A stretch of 64,000 nt of DNA from assembly GCF_030867145.1 (NCBI RefSeq), contig NC_134415.1, positions 15,354,417-15,418,416 on the forward strand. Direction: 5' to 3'. The stretch comes from Opisthocomus hoazin (lineage: Eukaryota; Chordata; Aves; Opisthocomiformes; Opisthocomidae). Below are positions 12,796 to 23,525 of this stretch, one piece after another (position 1 is the stretch's first letter; every line of letters starts with the position of its first letter). A program made the position numbers and the translations under genes. Under the pieces are notes generated by a model. That model did no database searches, was not told where the DNA came from, and worked only from the letters and a program-made list of their open reading frames with translations.

Positions 12796-12879
12796 AGAAA
12801 AGATAGGCAGATCTCTGCACAGCTCTTTGGCTGGTTCCATGTGCAGTGCAGCTCCTAACGCTTTAAGTATGTTCTCCAC
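11563..12879 (-). pseudogene. CR1 ORF2 endonuclease part, broken by a stop
   Basis: The segment upstream of the reverse transcriptase encodes the apurinic-like endonuclease domain: VGVYYRPPDQ, LMGDFNHPDISWEDH and the SDHEMVEF catalytic motif, then a linker (GMWKEGQATWEEYR, NNKKGFFNYISSKRKA). An in-frame TAG at 12007-12009 interrupts it after AEIRQ; on the other side the same frame continues. The first 30 or so residues of the open frame (right of about 12,795) no longer resemble CR1 and are flanking intron. Confidence 0.88.
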
Positions 12880-14400
12880 TGCAACTCACACTACAGCACA
12901 TTTGTGCAGAAGACTCAAGAAGTGCGGGGTCTTCTTTATGATTTGCTCTTTGACTGTCTTTTTCAGCTGGTCAGGCTGAAAAGTAGCTTCATATGAATAT
13001 ATTCACAGTCACTGAACGCTTCTCCACCCTGGGAGGGCAAAGCACACCTTTTGGGATTATCTACCCGCAAGCTGCTTTCACTGAAATCTGTTGTCTCAGT
13101 GACATCATTTGGGAGATGTTGGCCACTGATGAAAAATGAGCACCAGCTCTTCAGGACGGATAGGGTCCTCCTGATCTGCAGCCAGCAACCCCCAGCTGCA
13201 GTCACTGCTGTTCCTCACGACTCTGCTCACAGATGTATAAAATTCTGGCAAACGACCCTGCCCAGGTGGATGATAAACTAGGAATATTCCTTCTGGCTTT
13301 CCTCCTGTTTCCTTCCCCATTACCCAGGCCTGTGCTTCCTTCACCCTACTTCTCCTAAGCAAAATCACAGCAAAACTTCTGTGTGTATCCTGACCAACTT
13401 CTCAGCCCTTTGATTTCCTCAGTTTTTAGATTCTTCATAGGGTGTCTAAGCAGTGCTCAGCATAAGAAGGGAAAGGGGTCTGGAAAAATCACCTTAGCTA
13501 TGAAACATGACTCCTGCCCTAAGCGAGACCACACATCTTATTCAGCCATCTGTCTCACCCAACAAGTCTCCTTCCCGAAGAGAAGCTGATAGTTCCTCAC
13601 TCAGATCACAACCTAAGGACAAGGCCAGTGCCCTCACAAGGCTGGAGGACACTGGCAAGCTCGTGACTTTTGCCAAATCTAAGTTGTGGTTCACCCACTG
13701 GCCCTAATCAAGAGCACGCCAGCTGCCAGCCTGAGTAGGGAAACTCAGGCACAGGAGGTAGTATGGATTCAACAGGCCTGAGATGTATGTCTTTGTAAAC
13801 CACCCTGAACAAACCTGGAGATGGACCTAGGCAGCTGCAAGGGCTTTTATGTGGCTACAGCCCAGAGCAAAACATCGCTTTTTATGAAAGCTCTTCAGCA
13901 GGCTCCAAAAACAAAGACACTTTGAGGTTTATTTACAAAAGCTGCAATTTTGATGAAGTTTACCACTCCTGATAGGTTGCAAGTAAAATTTAGACAACTT
14001 CTTTGTGTTTGGATGGGCTGAGTGGATAGAGAAATCTGTAGCTGAGACATACTTGCAGATTTTCAGTTGCAGACAATCTAAGCCATGCGAAAGTATACTG
14101 AAGTCAGTATACTTGCCTAAGCATCAATGTGATGTAGAGGAACAAAACCAAAACAGATCTAAAGAGGTGTATTTAAGACAATAAAAAAGATTAGTGCTCT
14201 GGAGGCAGTGATTTGAGGCTCCTCAATATGGCTGGAAATATGTGCATAAAGGTTTCCAGGTTTACTGATTTCCTTAGCTCCTAGTTGTTCATGATAATTC
14301 ACTGCATGACTTGACCATTATAAATTGAGTCAGAACTTTGTAAACTCTAGTAATTCCATTATTTTCAGTAATGATTTTTCTTCTCTTTCATGTGTGAAAG

Positions 14401-14448
14401 CAATGGAAACAGACATTTGGAAACCTGGATTGAGCATTTTTGACACAG
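14401..14448 (+). CDS. Candidate alternative VIT exon (METDIWKPG)
   Basis: A 48-nt segment, phase 1-1, with a pyrimidine-rich acceptor (ttcttctctttcatgtgtgaaag) and donor gtaaat. It encodes (A)METDIWKPGLSIFDT and would add 16 residues between the exons at 7644 and 19473 without changing frame. Mammalian vitrin as I recall it has no residues at this exact point. It may be an optional or chance exon. Confidence 0.25.
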
Positions 14449-17400
14449 GTAAATATTTAAAGCATCCACTAAGTAGTCTGGAAATCATTGGTTGCCTTCA
14501 CAGATGGAAAAAGCTACATCTATTCATCAGCCCCATGACACTGCTGATAACAATCTCATTTTAAGGAGTCATTATAGTACTTAAAATGATAAACAAGGTA
14601 TTTAATTTACACTTTAGTAGTCAAAATTATTCTTTGCTTGTATCAGTCTCGAGTTGCTGCCTAAAGCAGGAGCAGAACAGATGAGCTCTGGAAAGAGTTG
14701 GCAGCTACACTGCAGGAAAGCGGTTCTAGCTACTGAAATCCACTTGTCAATAAGAAGGTATTCTGGGAATGCTGTAGTTGGGATCACAGTCTGGAGCTGC
14801 AATTAGTGAAGAGCATGACATTATTCTGATGTCAATATACTTAGGAAAGACATTCAGATAAGAAAAGGGGAGTTTAAACCAAGTGTAAATAATAATAAGC
14901 ATCACTGAAATTTTCTGATATTTTAGCCTTAAAAACTGACAATATGGAGATGACAACATAATTATTGGTGAGGGAAAAAAAACCCTACATTTGTAGCAGG
15001 CTCAACTAGCAACAAAGCCAAGACTTGTGCAATCCCTAATCAGGAGCAGTTACCAACTGCAGATTCTACGTGTTCAGTATGTACGGGATGATCCCTTTCC
15101 TCAGGAACATTTAAAGCAGATGACATAAATTCCAGCCACTTCATGACAGGGTACTCCCTCTTTTGCCAGGGGCTGGACCATCCAATGGTCCAAGATGTCT
15201 TTTGCATCACCTGTTCTGTTGCTGGAAAGGGCTGTACTGGTGGCCTTTGGAAAGACCACTCCCTTGAGCACCCAGCTTACCTCAAGCTGAGGCATGACTA
15301 TCCCTTGCACTGCCTGGGATGAGCAGCACAGCCCTGTCTGCATTAGCTTGGAAATCCAGCGTCAGCAGCAATGCCTGTTGAGTTAAAATTTGCGTCGAAC
15401 CAAGCACAAACAGATCTCCCTTCCCCAGCAGCAGCAGCCTGAGCCAGAGAGAGGAAGCGTTTCTGTCCTCTGCAGCTTAAGCCATCTGCATGCTTATTTA
15501 GAAAAAGCTACAGCACTAGGGCCAGGGGTGCAGAGAGGTCTTTTGAGGCAGAAAATGACAGATTGCATTAAACGCAGTGCAAGGCTGGGGAAGGGATTTT
15601 GTATTAATAGTTTCTCAGCAACTGAAGTGCCTGTATCGACTAGTGTGATAAAGTCTGATGAATTCAGATTGTCACTTCAAAGGAATGGTTTCTGGCATGG
15701 ATGTAGTCACTGCTGTCTTACTTCAATGAATGGGAAGTTTAATCAGCATGGACAGCTGTGACAATCAGTGAAGGGAACTTTAATTAGCATGGAATACACT
15801 GCCCATGCAGTGAGTTGAAATTCCCATGGTCCTAACAACATTAAATTGGACTGGCAGGACAGGGAGGCCCATAGAGACTGACCACCTCCCCAATTAGTTG
15901 TGGAAGATTATTTGGTGGGTGACCTTATTGTTACACTAAGCACAAATCAGCCAGCTGACCCACAGCCTTCAAGAACTGGTAATTGCACTGGCAAATACAA
16001 ACAAAAAGTGCTGCATCGCCTACACTTGGGTTCTCCACACCACAAGGTCAGCTGTATGCCTGGGTGAGGGATGTGGATTTTATTGGACGTAGACAAATGC
16101 ATGAGGCAGATAGCCATGAATTAGCTTCTCTCTACAATTTAGTTCCTAAAATGAATGGCACATATCAATATCTAATTTCACCATAGTGTTAAATCCACCT
16201 ACTTTCTGTTCTGCAAATAAGGCAAGCGGGGGGAACGGCACATATGGGATACCAAGCTGGCAGATGAGCTACGCGGTGTGCAGGCTACAGGATAAAGCAT
16301 GGCTTTGGTCTATGACTGAGGAACTGTTATGTGCCCATGTAATTAAAGCCTGTACGGGAACATACACAGTCAGGAGGGCACGCTGCCGACCAGTCCAGGT
16401 TTTAAAGAAAAAAACCCCACAACCATCCTCACCCATGCGGTTGACAAAGGGAGGCTACACGTGGGTCAAAGTCATTGCTTCCTTTGTGTGTATCTCTCTC
16501 ATGTTGCCTGTAACTTTGCATCAGACAAACCCACCACAAGCCAGTGCTGCCTGCAAAAAGAGCCAAGGTGCCTCCCACCTCTGCCCAGGCACCCACAGGG
16601 AGCTGGTCCAGCCCATCACTAACCTTTTTCTTTCTTCCCAGTTTAACTCTGCTCTTCCCCCCTCCTCCTTGCATCCCACCGACACCGGGCAGGCACGAGG
16701 GCTGGCAGCAGGGCAGGAGGAGGCAGGAAGCTGCCTGGCGAGAGGATGGCTCTCCCGTTGGGTGGTGGGGCTGGTTCGCACCACCTGAAACTCGCCCTGT
16801 GACTGTGCCTGCAGGCATTTGCACACAGGCAAAGAAAGAGCAAGGATGAGGAATGCCAAATCGTACTGGGAGCTTTTCCTCTCCCAGGTTTGGGAGTCTG
16901 TGGCTGCTGGCGGAGCGGCAGGGTGCAAGTGCACAGCCCAGCCTCAGCCTGTGAGAAACACTTGGCCCCATGGCCACCTCCTTGGAAGTGCTCTCCTGCA
17001 GCTCCTGCTCCTTTGCTTTACTTTGCCTGGTGGCTGAGCTGCCCTCCTTTGCATTTACCCAAGGAGCAGCCACGGACATGCACCAGCCTAAGCCCAAAAT
17101 TCACTCTCCTCCTCTAACCCTGTCCTGTTTCCCCTCCCTGCACCGCTGCTGCTTGCATCTCCTGCCACTGGTGCCCACCCAGGTCACACTCGTGCCTCTC
17201 CGTGCCTGCAGCTGGTGGGGTTGCTCCCATCAAGCATTTTGTCGTCAGTCACCCACGCCCCTCAGCGCCTCACACGGCAGAGGGTTTATCTCTCAAGAGC
17301 AGCAGCTGCACTCGTACAGGGTTTTTCCTGAGGCCAATGGCACATTCAGTCCCTGGCAGCAAGACTTTCAGGCCTCAGACAGGTCACAAATTGTTGCTGC

Positions 17401-17805
17401 AGCAGACGTCACTGGACAAACCTCTTTTGCTTTCCCCCCTGTTCCAAAAACTTCACTTTTCCTCAGCCTGGAGCCAGTGCCCAGGCTCAGGCAGGGCTGC
17501 CCCAGCACCACCACTCTGCCCCCCGCTCCTGATGTGTCCCCCATCCACGTGGGCCTGCCGCGGGCAAGCGCACAGTGCTGCTGTTAGCGGGTCTGTTTAG
17601 TCCCTGAAAATGTCTTTACTGGCAGCTGAATTTAAAAACAAGAAGCCAAAGCAACCTTTCTGTCCAATAAGGATGCTGCAGTGTGCTACAGCCTCCCCGG
17701 AGGAATCAGGCATCAGGTCAGCTTTACATTAGGCATTGCGTACTCAGACTCCATACAAACTTTGCCCCTGACCCAAAACCACACATAACTTTCAGCATGT
17801 GGGTG

Positions 17806-17976
17806 GAATCATAGAATGGTAAGGGTTGGAAGGGACCTTGAAGATAATCTGGTTCCAACCCCCCTGCCATGAGCAGGGACATCTTTCACTAGACCAAGTT
17901 GCTCAGAGCTCCATCCAACCTGGCCTTGAACACTGCCACGGAGAGGGCAGCCACAGCTTCTCTGGGCAACCTGCTC
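17806..17976 (-). mobile_element. CR1 LINE fragment
   Basis: Antisense copy of a CR1 3' end: aatcatagaatggtaagggt, then ggaagggacctt, cccctgccatgagcaggg and ccatccaacctggccttgaa. It ends abruptly after ctctgggcaacctgctcc. Its ATTCTATG-type end marks a different subfamily from the element at 10063. Confidence 0.92.
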
Positions 17977-19472
17977 CTTAAAGGACTCAAGGTAGTTGTA
18001 TTTGCCCCTTCTGAGGGGAGGATCATTAGACATAACTAGAATGGAAATAGGAGTGGCGATGGAGGGAGCTAGAGCTGGTATTTCCCCCATTTTCTTGGTT
18101 GTTTTCTGCATTTCTATGGTTTGGTCATTAATATCTTCAGCAACCAGTTTAGGCAGCGCACGTGCTCAGAGCTGTTACAGCTCCTGTCATATTTTGGTGG
18201 TGACCTTTGCTGATGTCCCTTTGCCACCTGCTCTATTTACATACACTGGTGATCTCGTGCTTGGCTTGCTAGTGGCTGGCTGCTGTGGAGAGACAAACTC
18301 TGCAGCATCTAGTAATTTCTGAATTTTTTTCTATATTAAGCTCACACTTTCTAAAGTTAGCTTTTTACTGTCTCTCTCTGAAGTCTCTAGACTTTCCTCG
18401 ACTTATTTGATGATGATGATTTAAAGAAGTCTTCCTCCTCCTTTTTTTTATAAAAATTAATATCCAGTCTACAAAAATAATAATCTGTTCTGCTATTCCT
18501 TTGACCAGCTGCTTCCTTGGTAAGCGTTCAGTCTGGGGCTTGTCTGATCATTGCTGTCTCTTTTGAGGATTATCCTAGCTGAATCCCCCATGCTGTATTG
18601 AAAAAAAAACAGCTCTTTGCCCTTGCTCAGGAGGGAGATGCTGTACCGTAGGAGAATCTCACCAGACACTCAACTTGTGAGTGAAGTTCAGCATTTTCAA
18701 ACCTTCTGACACCAGCCTGACAACACCCTGTGAGTCAGTGCATCTCACGAGGACATAAACGCACATTCCCAAGGCTGCTACCATCCAAATATCTCACCTG
18801 GGGCCTCTGCTAAAATCCACTAGAGACCCTAGAGAGACCGTTTCCCATGACTTGACTCTAGCTCTCTGCCACCATTTCCCCTGTTTCTTTTGTGCTTTCC
18901 AAAATAACCCAGTCCCCAGGAGCACCTGAGGAGCTGTGGCTTGCATTGCTTCCCCAGCTGTAACACAGTGGGGTGAGTCGCTGCCCCTGCCTTCCTTTCC
19001 AGAGAAGCAACAGGCTAAACCCATCGCTCGTCTGCTTCAGACGCCGCGCAGCTCGTTGTAAATCATGGGTGACGCACAGCAAGCCAGCAGCACCCGTTCT
19101 CTCAGGGGCAAAGTGCTGGGAGGTCACCAACCTGCACCATGGCCACCAGCTTCTGCACCCGAGGAACCCTCCGCTTGCGCATGCTGCTCGCAAGCCCTTG
19201 CAGTGAGGGGACCAATTCACAAAGGGGAGTCAAAGTTGGTGCTTGGAGAGAGTTTTGTGGCACTTCTAGAAATTCCTCCACTCTTGTTTTACCCTAGAAG
19301 CGATGTAGGTGGAAAAAGGTAAGCTCCAAGGATTTGCTCCCCATCTTCATTTCCCTCCCACCTCAATCCTCAGGCCAGGGGGAACTCTGCAGCCACCTCG
19401 TTGCCTGCTTCCTTCCAGAGCAAGGGCAGCCACCGAGCACGCAGCGACTGAGCCTCTCCTTCCTCCCTCTAG

Positions 19473-19535
19473 GCTTCAGTTCACAGGACGAATTGAATCC
19501 GAAGCCACTGGAGTCCGTCTCCCAGGGGAACCCAA
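19473..19535 (+). CDS. VIT: VIT linker exon before vWA1 (SSQDELNPKPLESVS)
   Basis: The exon is 63 nt, phase 1-1, with acceptor ccctctag and donor gtacgt. It encodes GFSSQDELNPKPLESVSQGNP. The pattern E-L-x-x-x-x-L-E-x-V-S-x-G-(D/N)-P agrees with the mammalian vitrin sequence directly before vWA1. It joins the next exon as AAT (Asn) ahead of CKVDLSF. Confidence 0.9.
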
Positions 19536-22365
19536 GTACGTACGTCAGAATTCATTCCATAATTAAGCGATACAATTTTATTAATTACACATTGCTAGAA
19601 TGCATTCAAATCACATAGCAAAAGGTAAGTTTTCAAGAAAGCCTAAGAAACTCGAGGAATGCATTTTTCCCTTGCAGAGGCACAGCGAGCGCCCTTTGCC
19701 AACCCCCCTCATACACAGAATTGATTTTTGCTTCTACAGCGAAGGAAATAACAGCCAAAATTTAGCTTACCTGGGCTGGGAGATGGTGGCTGCTCACCAC
19801 TACCTCTTCCCGGGCAGTACCAGCTCCACGTTCCTGTGGCCCTGAGCTTCACTCGAGGGCTTTGATGGTGGAGGACAGCAAACCAGCGCGTTGCAGCCAG
19901 GGTTGGACGAGTAAGCCCTGCTGACCAGAGCAGGCTCCTGTGGCTGTGCTGAGCACAGGCACCCTTCCCACAGCAGTGGGTGGGAGGGAAGGAAACCACC
20001 TGAGAAAGGGACCCGGCGCCTGCTGCAGCAAGGAGAGAGGGGATGGAGAGAGAGGGAGCATCAAGGACCCCTCAGTCTGGGGATGGAGATGTAGGGTCTC
20101 CTGCTCTGAAAAGGAAATCTTCTACAGCCCTTTACAGTTCAAGGCAGATTTGCCCATTAACTCATCTTTAGATGGGGCCCAGAGTAGACGGAGAAAGAGA
20201 AAGCAAGCTCTGAGTGGAGAGATGGGGTTGTCTGCCGCCTCCTCACGGGAAGCCGCCCCGGAGAGGGGGCTTCACCCTCCCACTGGCGCCCGGGTCCTCT
20301 CCTGCCCATCCTCCAGCAGCTGAGTGCTGTCTCTCACAGAACTGGCATTTCAAGGACTCTTTACATTAACTACCAAATCAAATGTCTATACATTCCCAGG
20401 TACTCCTCCTAATACTTAAAAGTATTTTTTTCCCTATCAAAGATGTCAAATACACCTAAAACTGATACAGAAATAGAGGAAAGAAGAAACGGGGAAGAAT
20501 CTGCCCTACAGACCCAACTGCACCGCAGGAAAGCGGAGCTCAGCCTAGCAGAGACACAGGCAAGCACAGCTGTGTTTCCAGCAGCCGAACTGAGATAAGG
20601 CACACCAGAATTAAAACTCTCATCCCGCTGATACCTCCAGGACTATAAAAGCTATAACTCAGATCTTGCCCCCTTGCAAATCACTAAGCGCTCAGCTCCC
20701 TCCAGAGCACCTTTAGCCTGTGCTTTTGCAGAGTCCCACCGATGTGCCAGCACTGAAACACTCCTGCTGTCTGAATCCTCCCCAGAAATTTTCTGGTATA
20801 TAAGTGTATGTAAATCTGTGCATGCCTGGACCCGGCTGGCTGACAAACTCCCCACTTTCCACATATAGACTGCATGGTGTAGCTCCCTTTGAAGGAAAGG
20901 AAATTCAGGAAAACTTGGCCGTTAATTGAGGTATTATTTGTTGCGGGTTCCCGGCCTTGCCTCATGATATGCTGTGAACGAACATGGTTCTCAGTCACGC
21001 TTCTATAATTCAGTATTATTAAAATTAGAAAAACAGACAGCTACGGGAGAAAGAATTGAAGGTAATGAGATGGGAGGCAGTTGCATAAGCCAGTAAGAAC
21101 AATCGACGCTTTGTAGCCTTCAGGCTACCTAATGATTAAAACACACTATTTTGGACAGTCTGTTAGGAGGCATCATCGGAGGGAAATCAAGAGATGGGGA
21201 CAACCCGGATGCCAGAGGGGGAAAATGTTAATTAGCGCTCTAGTTAAGCCAAATTTTCATCCCGCTCCTGGTCGTGGTTCAACTGATGAATGCTTTACCA
21301 CTAACTTGCAGAGACATAAATGCAGGCTGAAGTGATGAAGACATCATTCACAACAGCACAAGATCAGTTCAGCTGTGTAGTTAAAGAGAAGAGTTTGTTT
21401 GGGTGCAGGCATAACTTTCCTAGAATATTGCTTTATCTAGAATATTACTTTTCTAGAATATTGCTTTTCAGCCCAGAGAAGAAACACACTGCTGCTGCTG
21501 CACGCACCCAGGTACAAGCCCACAGCTACATGTGGAAAGAGCCCCCACTCAGTCTGAACACACCAGACAACATCTTCACCTCCGATGACGGCTCCAGCCC
21601 AGAATAAAGCTGCTGAACTGTTCTCATCCAGAAGGTCCGCGTCACCAGGACTGCTGTCAGCAGCTCCCTGAAGAGATCCCGTGATCTCCTTTGTCCCGAG
21701 GCACTTCCCGGGCATCACACATTTAGGGAATTGAGCCGATCTTCTGCTTCTGAGCAGCATTAACACAGTATGTGGGAAAACTGTTCCCATTACATCTATT
21801 ATACCAATTAAGCCCACAAAAGCATAACCAAGGAAATCCCTCTAACCTGCGCTCTGAAGCTGGCCAGACCGCAAAATCCAGCAGTCACGTCTGGCTCTAC
21901 AGGTTCTCACCGCCTCTGGGCTGTGAACAAAGTGGTCCGAGCCCAAGCCGTGGCTCTGCGGGCACAGGACATGGCCAGCTTGCTGCTGTGCAGGGCTGAC
22001 CTCTCCTCCCCAGCCCCGAAACGATGTGTTCCCAGACTGACCCCCAGGACAGCTCCTTCCCCTTTTTGCGACCCAGCCAGGCTTGGATGTTGTATGGCAG
22101 AAAAATCACACCAAGGACCATGTTTAAAGACGAGCAGGACAGACTTGAGCCCCCAGCTGTGACTTGTCCTTGTCAAAGGCTGTTTGGCAGAGCTTGCGCA
22201 GCAGAACAACTCACTTGGACTAGATGAGCCACAGAGGTCCCTTCCAACCCCGAACATTCTGTGATTCTGTCATTCTGTGATTCTGTTTTAGGCCTTCGCT
22301 CCTCACAAGAAGCACAGCTATCAAAAAGGACTAAAAATACTTTCCATCCCTGTGTCTCTCCTCAG
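19536..22365 (+). other. VIT intron, 2.8 kb
   Basis: Contains a CR1 3' fragment at about 22200-22286. The remainder is unremarkable, and many short open frames on both strands have no recognisable domains. Confidence 0.6.
22200..22286 (+). mobile_element. CR1 LINE 3'-end fragment
   Basis: Sense-strand 3' end: ttggactagatgagccacag, aggtcccttccaacccc, then three ATTCTGTG-type terminal repeats up to 22286. It sits 80 bp upstream of the first vWA1 exon. Confidence 0.9.
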
Positions 22366-22513
22366 ATTGCAAGGTTGATTTGTCCTTCTTGATGGATGGG
22401 AGCTGGAGCATTGGTAAACGCCGCTTTCAGCTCCAGAAGCAGTTCCTCAGTAACGTGGCTCAAGCTCTCGGCATCGGCAGCACTGGTCCTCTGATGGGCA
22501 TCGTTCAGTACGG
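22366..22513 (+). CDS. VIT: VIT exon: start of vWA domain 1
   Basis: The exon is 148 nt, with acceptor tctctcctcag and donor gtaaga. It encodes CKVDLSFLMDGSWSIGKRRF through SNVAQALGIGSTGPLMGIVQY. The DGSWS sequence is the first metal-ion-dependent adhesion site (MIDAS) element of a vWA fold, at the end of beta strand 1. It ends in phase 2, completed as Gly by the next exon. Confidence 0.97.
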
Positions 22514-22712
22514 GTAAGAGCTTTTCCTGCAGCTGCTGCCATGGCCACGGGCACGACTGCACACCCCAGCAGCTGTAGCTCTGTGCCTGATGTCTGCTAA
22601 AAGTCTCGCTCCAGCTCACGCCCAGGAGCTGGGTAGCACAGATGGGCCCTACGGCTTTCGTCTTGTTGCACATGCAGCAAAAACTCACAATTGCTCTCAT
22701 TTCTTCTTTTAG

Positions 22713-22816
22713 TGATGACCCTTCCACAGAATTTAACTTAAAAACTTATGCCAACTCCAAGGACCTAAGAAACGCCATTGAGAAAATCCCACAGAAAGGT
22801 GGACTTTCCAATGTTG
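22713..22816 (+). CDS. VIT: VIT exon: vWA1 middle
   Basis: The exon is 104 nt, with acceptor tcttcttttag and donor gtaggt. It encodes DDPSTEFNLKTYANSKDLRN and AIEKIPQKGGLSNV. The GGLSNVG stretch occupies the position of the MIDAS threonine loop but has no Thr there, as I recall also for mammalian vitrin, so metal binding by this domain may be weak. Confidence 0.96.
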
Positions 22817-23298
22817 GTAGGTGACGGGGCTGTTTGCACACCCTCAGCTCGGGGAGGGCTGCAGAGCCAGGGCTGTAGCGGGCCCACACCTCCTCGCCAG
22901 GCATGGTGGCTGTGACCCAACGGTGCTCGGTGCCAGCACAGGGCTGGCGGTGGGGCACCAGCCCACCACGTCCCGCCGGCGCTGGTCCAGGTTGCTGCAC
23001 GCCTGTCGCAAGCGGACAGGTTTTACCTTTCTCCTCTGGGGCAGGTCCCACCAACACATCAGGGATTCTTGCTAACCCAGCTTGTCACCCCAGCCCCTCT
23101 GAAGCACAGGGAGTGGGCAGATGGGGTTCAGCACACCTGCACAGGCAGGCTCAGGAGGCACTGGCACCACCAGCAGTGACCTGCCCTCCTGCTCACACAG
23201 CCACAGAACCTCTTTCCCCAGCTCTCAGCAGGGTTCCAACACTTGAATCAGCCCTTTGCCAGCTCTGTAACTCATCCTTACCTCCTCTTTTGTTCCAG

Positions 23299-23525
23299 GA
23301 AAGGCACTTTCGTTCGTTAACAAAAACTTCTTTTTGGACGCTAATGGAAACCGAGGTGGAGCGCCCAACGTGGTGGTAGTGATGGTGGATGGGTGGCCGA
23401 CCGATCGAGTAGAAGAGGCCTCCAGGCTGGCCAGAGAGTCAGGGATCAACATTTTCTTTGTCACTATTGAAGCAGCTGCTGAAAGTGAGAAGCAGAATGT
23501 TATCGAACCAAACTTTGTGGACAAG
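23299..23525 (+). CDS. VIT: VIT exon: end of vWA1
   Basis: The exon is 227 nt, with acceptor ttgttccag and donor gtactt; it ends in phase 0. It encodes KALSFVNKNFFLDANGNRGG, APNVVVVMVDGWPTDRVEEA and SRLARESGINIFFVTIEAAA, ending at NFVDK. VMVDGWPTD carries the third MIDAS aspartate. Confidence 0.97.

Larger units (their letters stand above)
7707..19472 (+). other. Largest VIT intron, 11.8 kb, with CR1 insertions
   Basis: It contains CR1 fragments at 8049-8130, 10063-12795 and 17806-17976, all antisense to VIT, plus a candidate alternative exon at 14401-14448. Around 16,550-17,580 there is a GC- and CT-rich stretch giving many overlapping open frames in several registers, none with a recognisable domain. 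Short homopolymers occur (T run about 9466-9478, A run 9541-9555). The rest shows nothing I can name. Confidence 0.7.

Noticed and set aside
16186-17600. Cluster of long overlapping open frames in a VIT intron
   Set aside because: The region is GC- and CT-rich, so frames stay open on both strands by composition; no domain or splice support.
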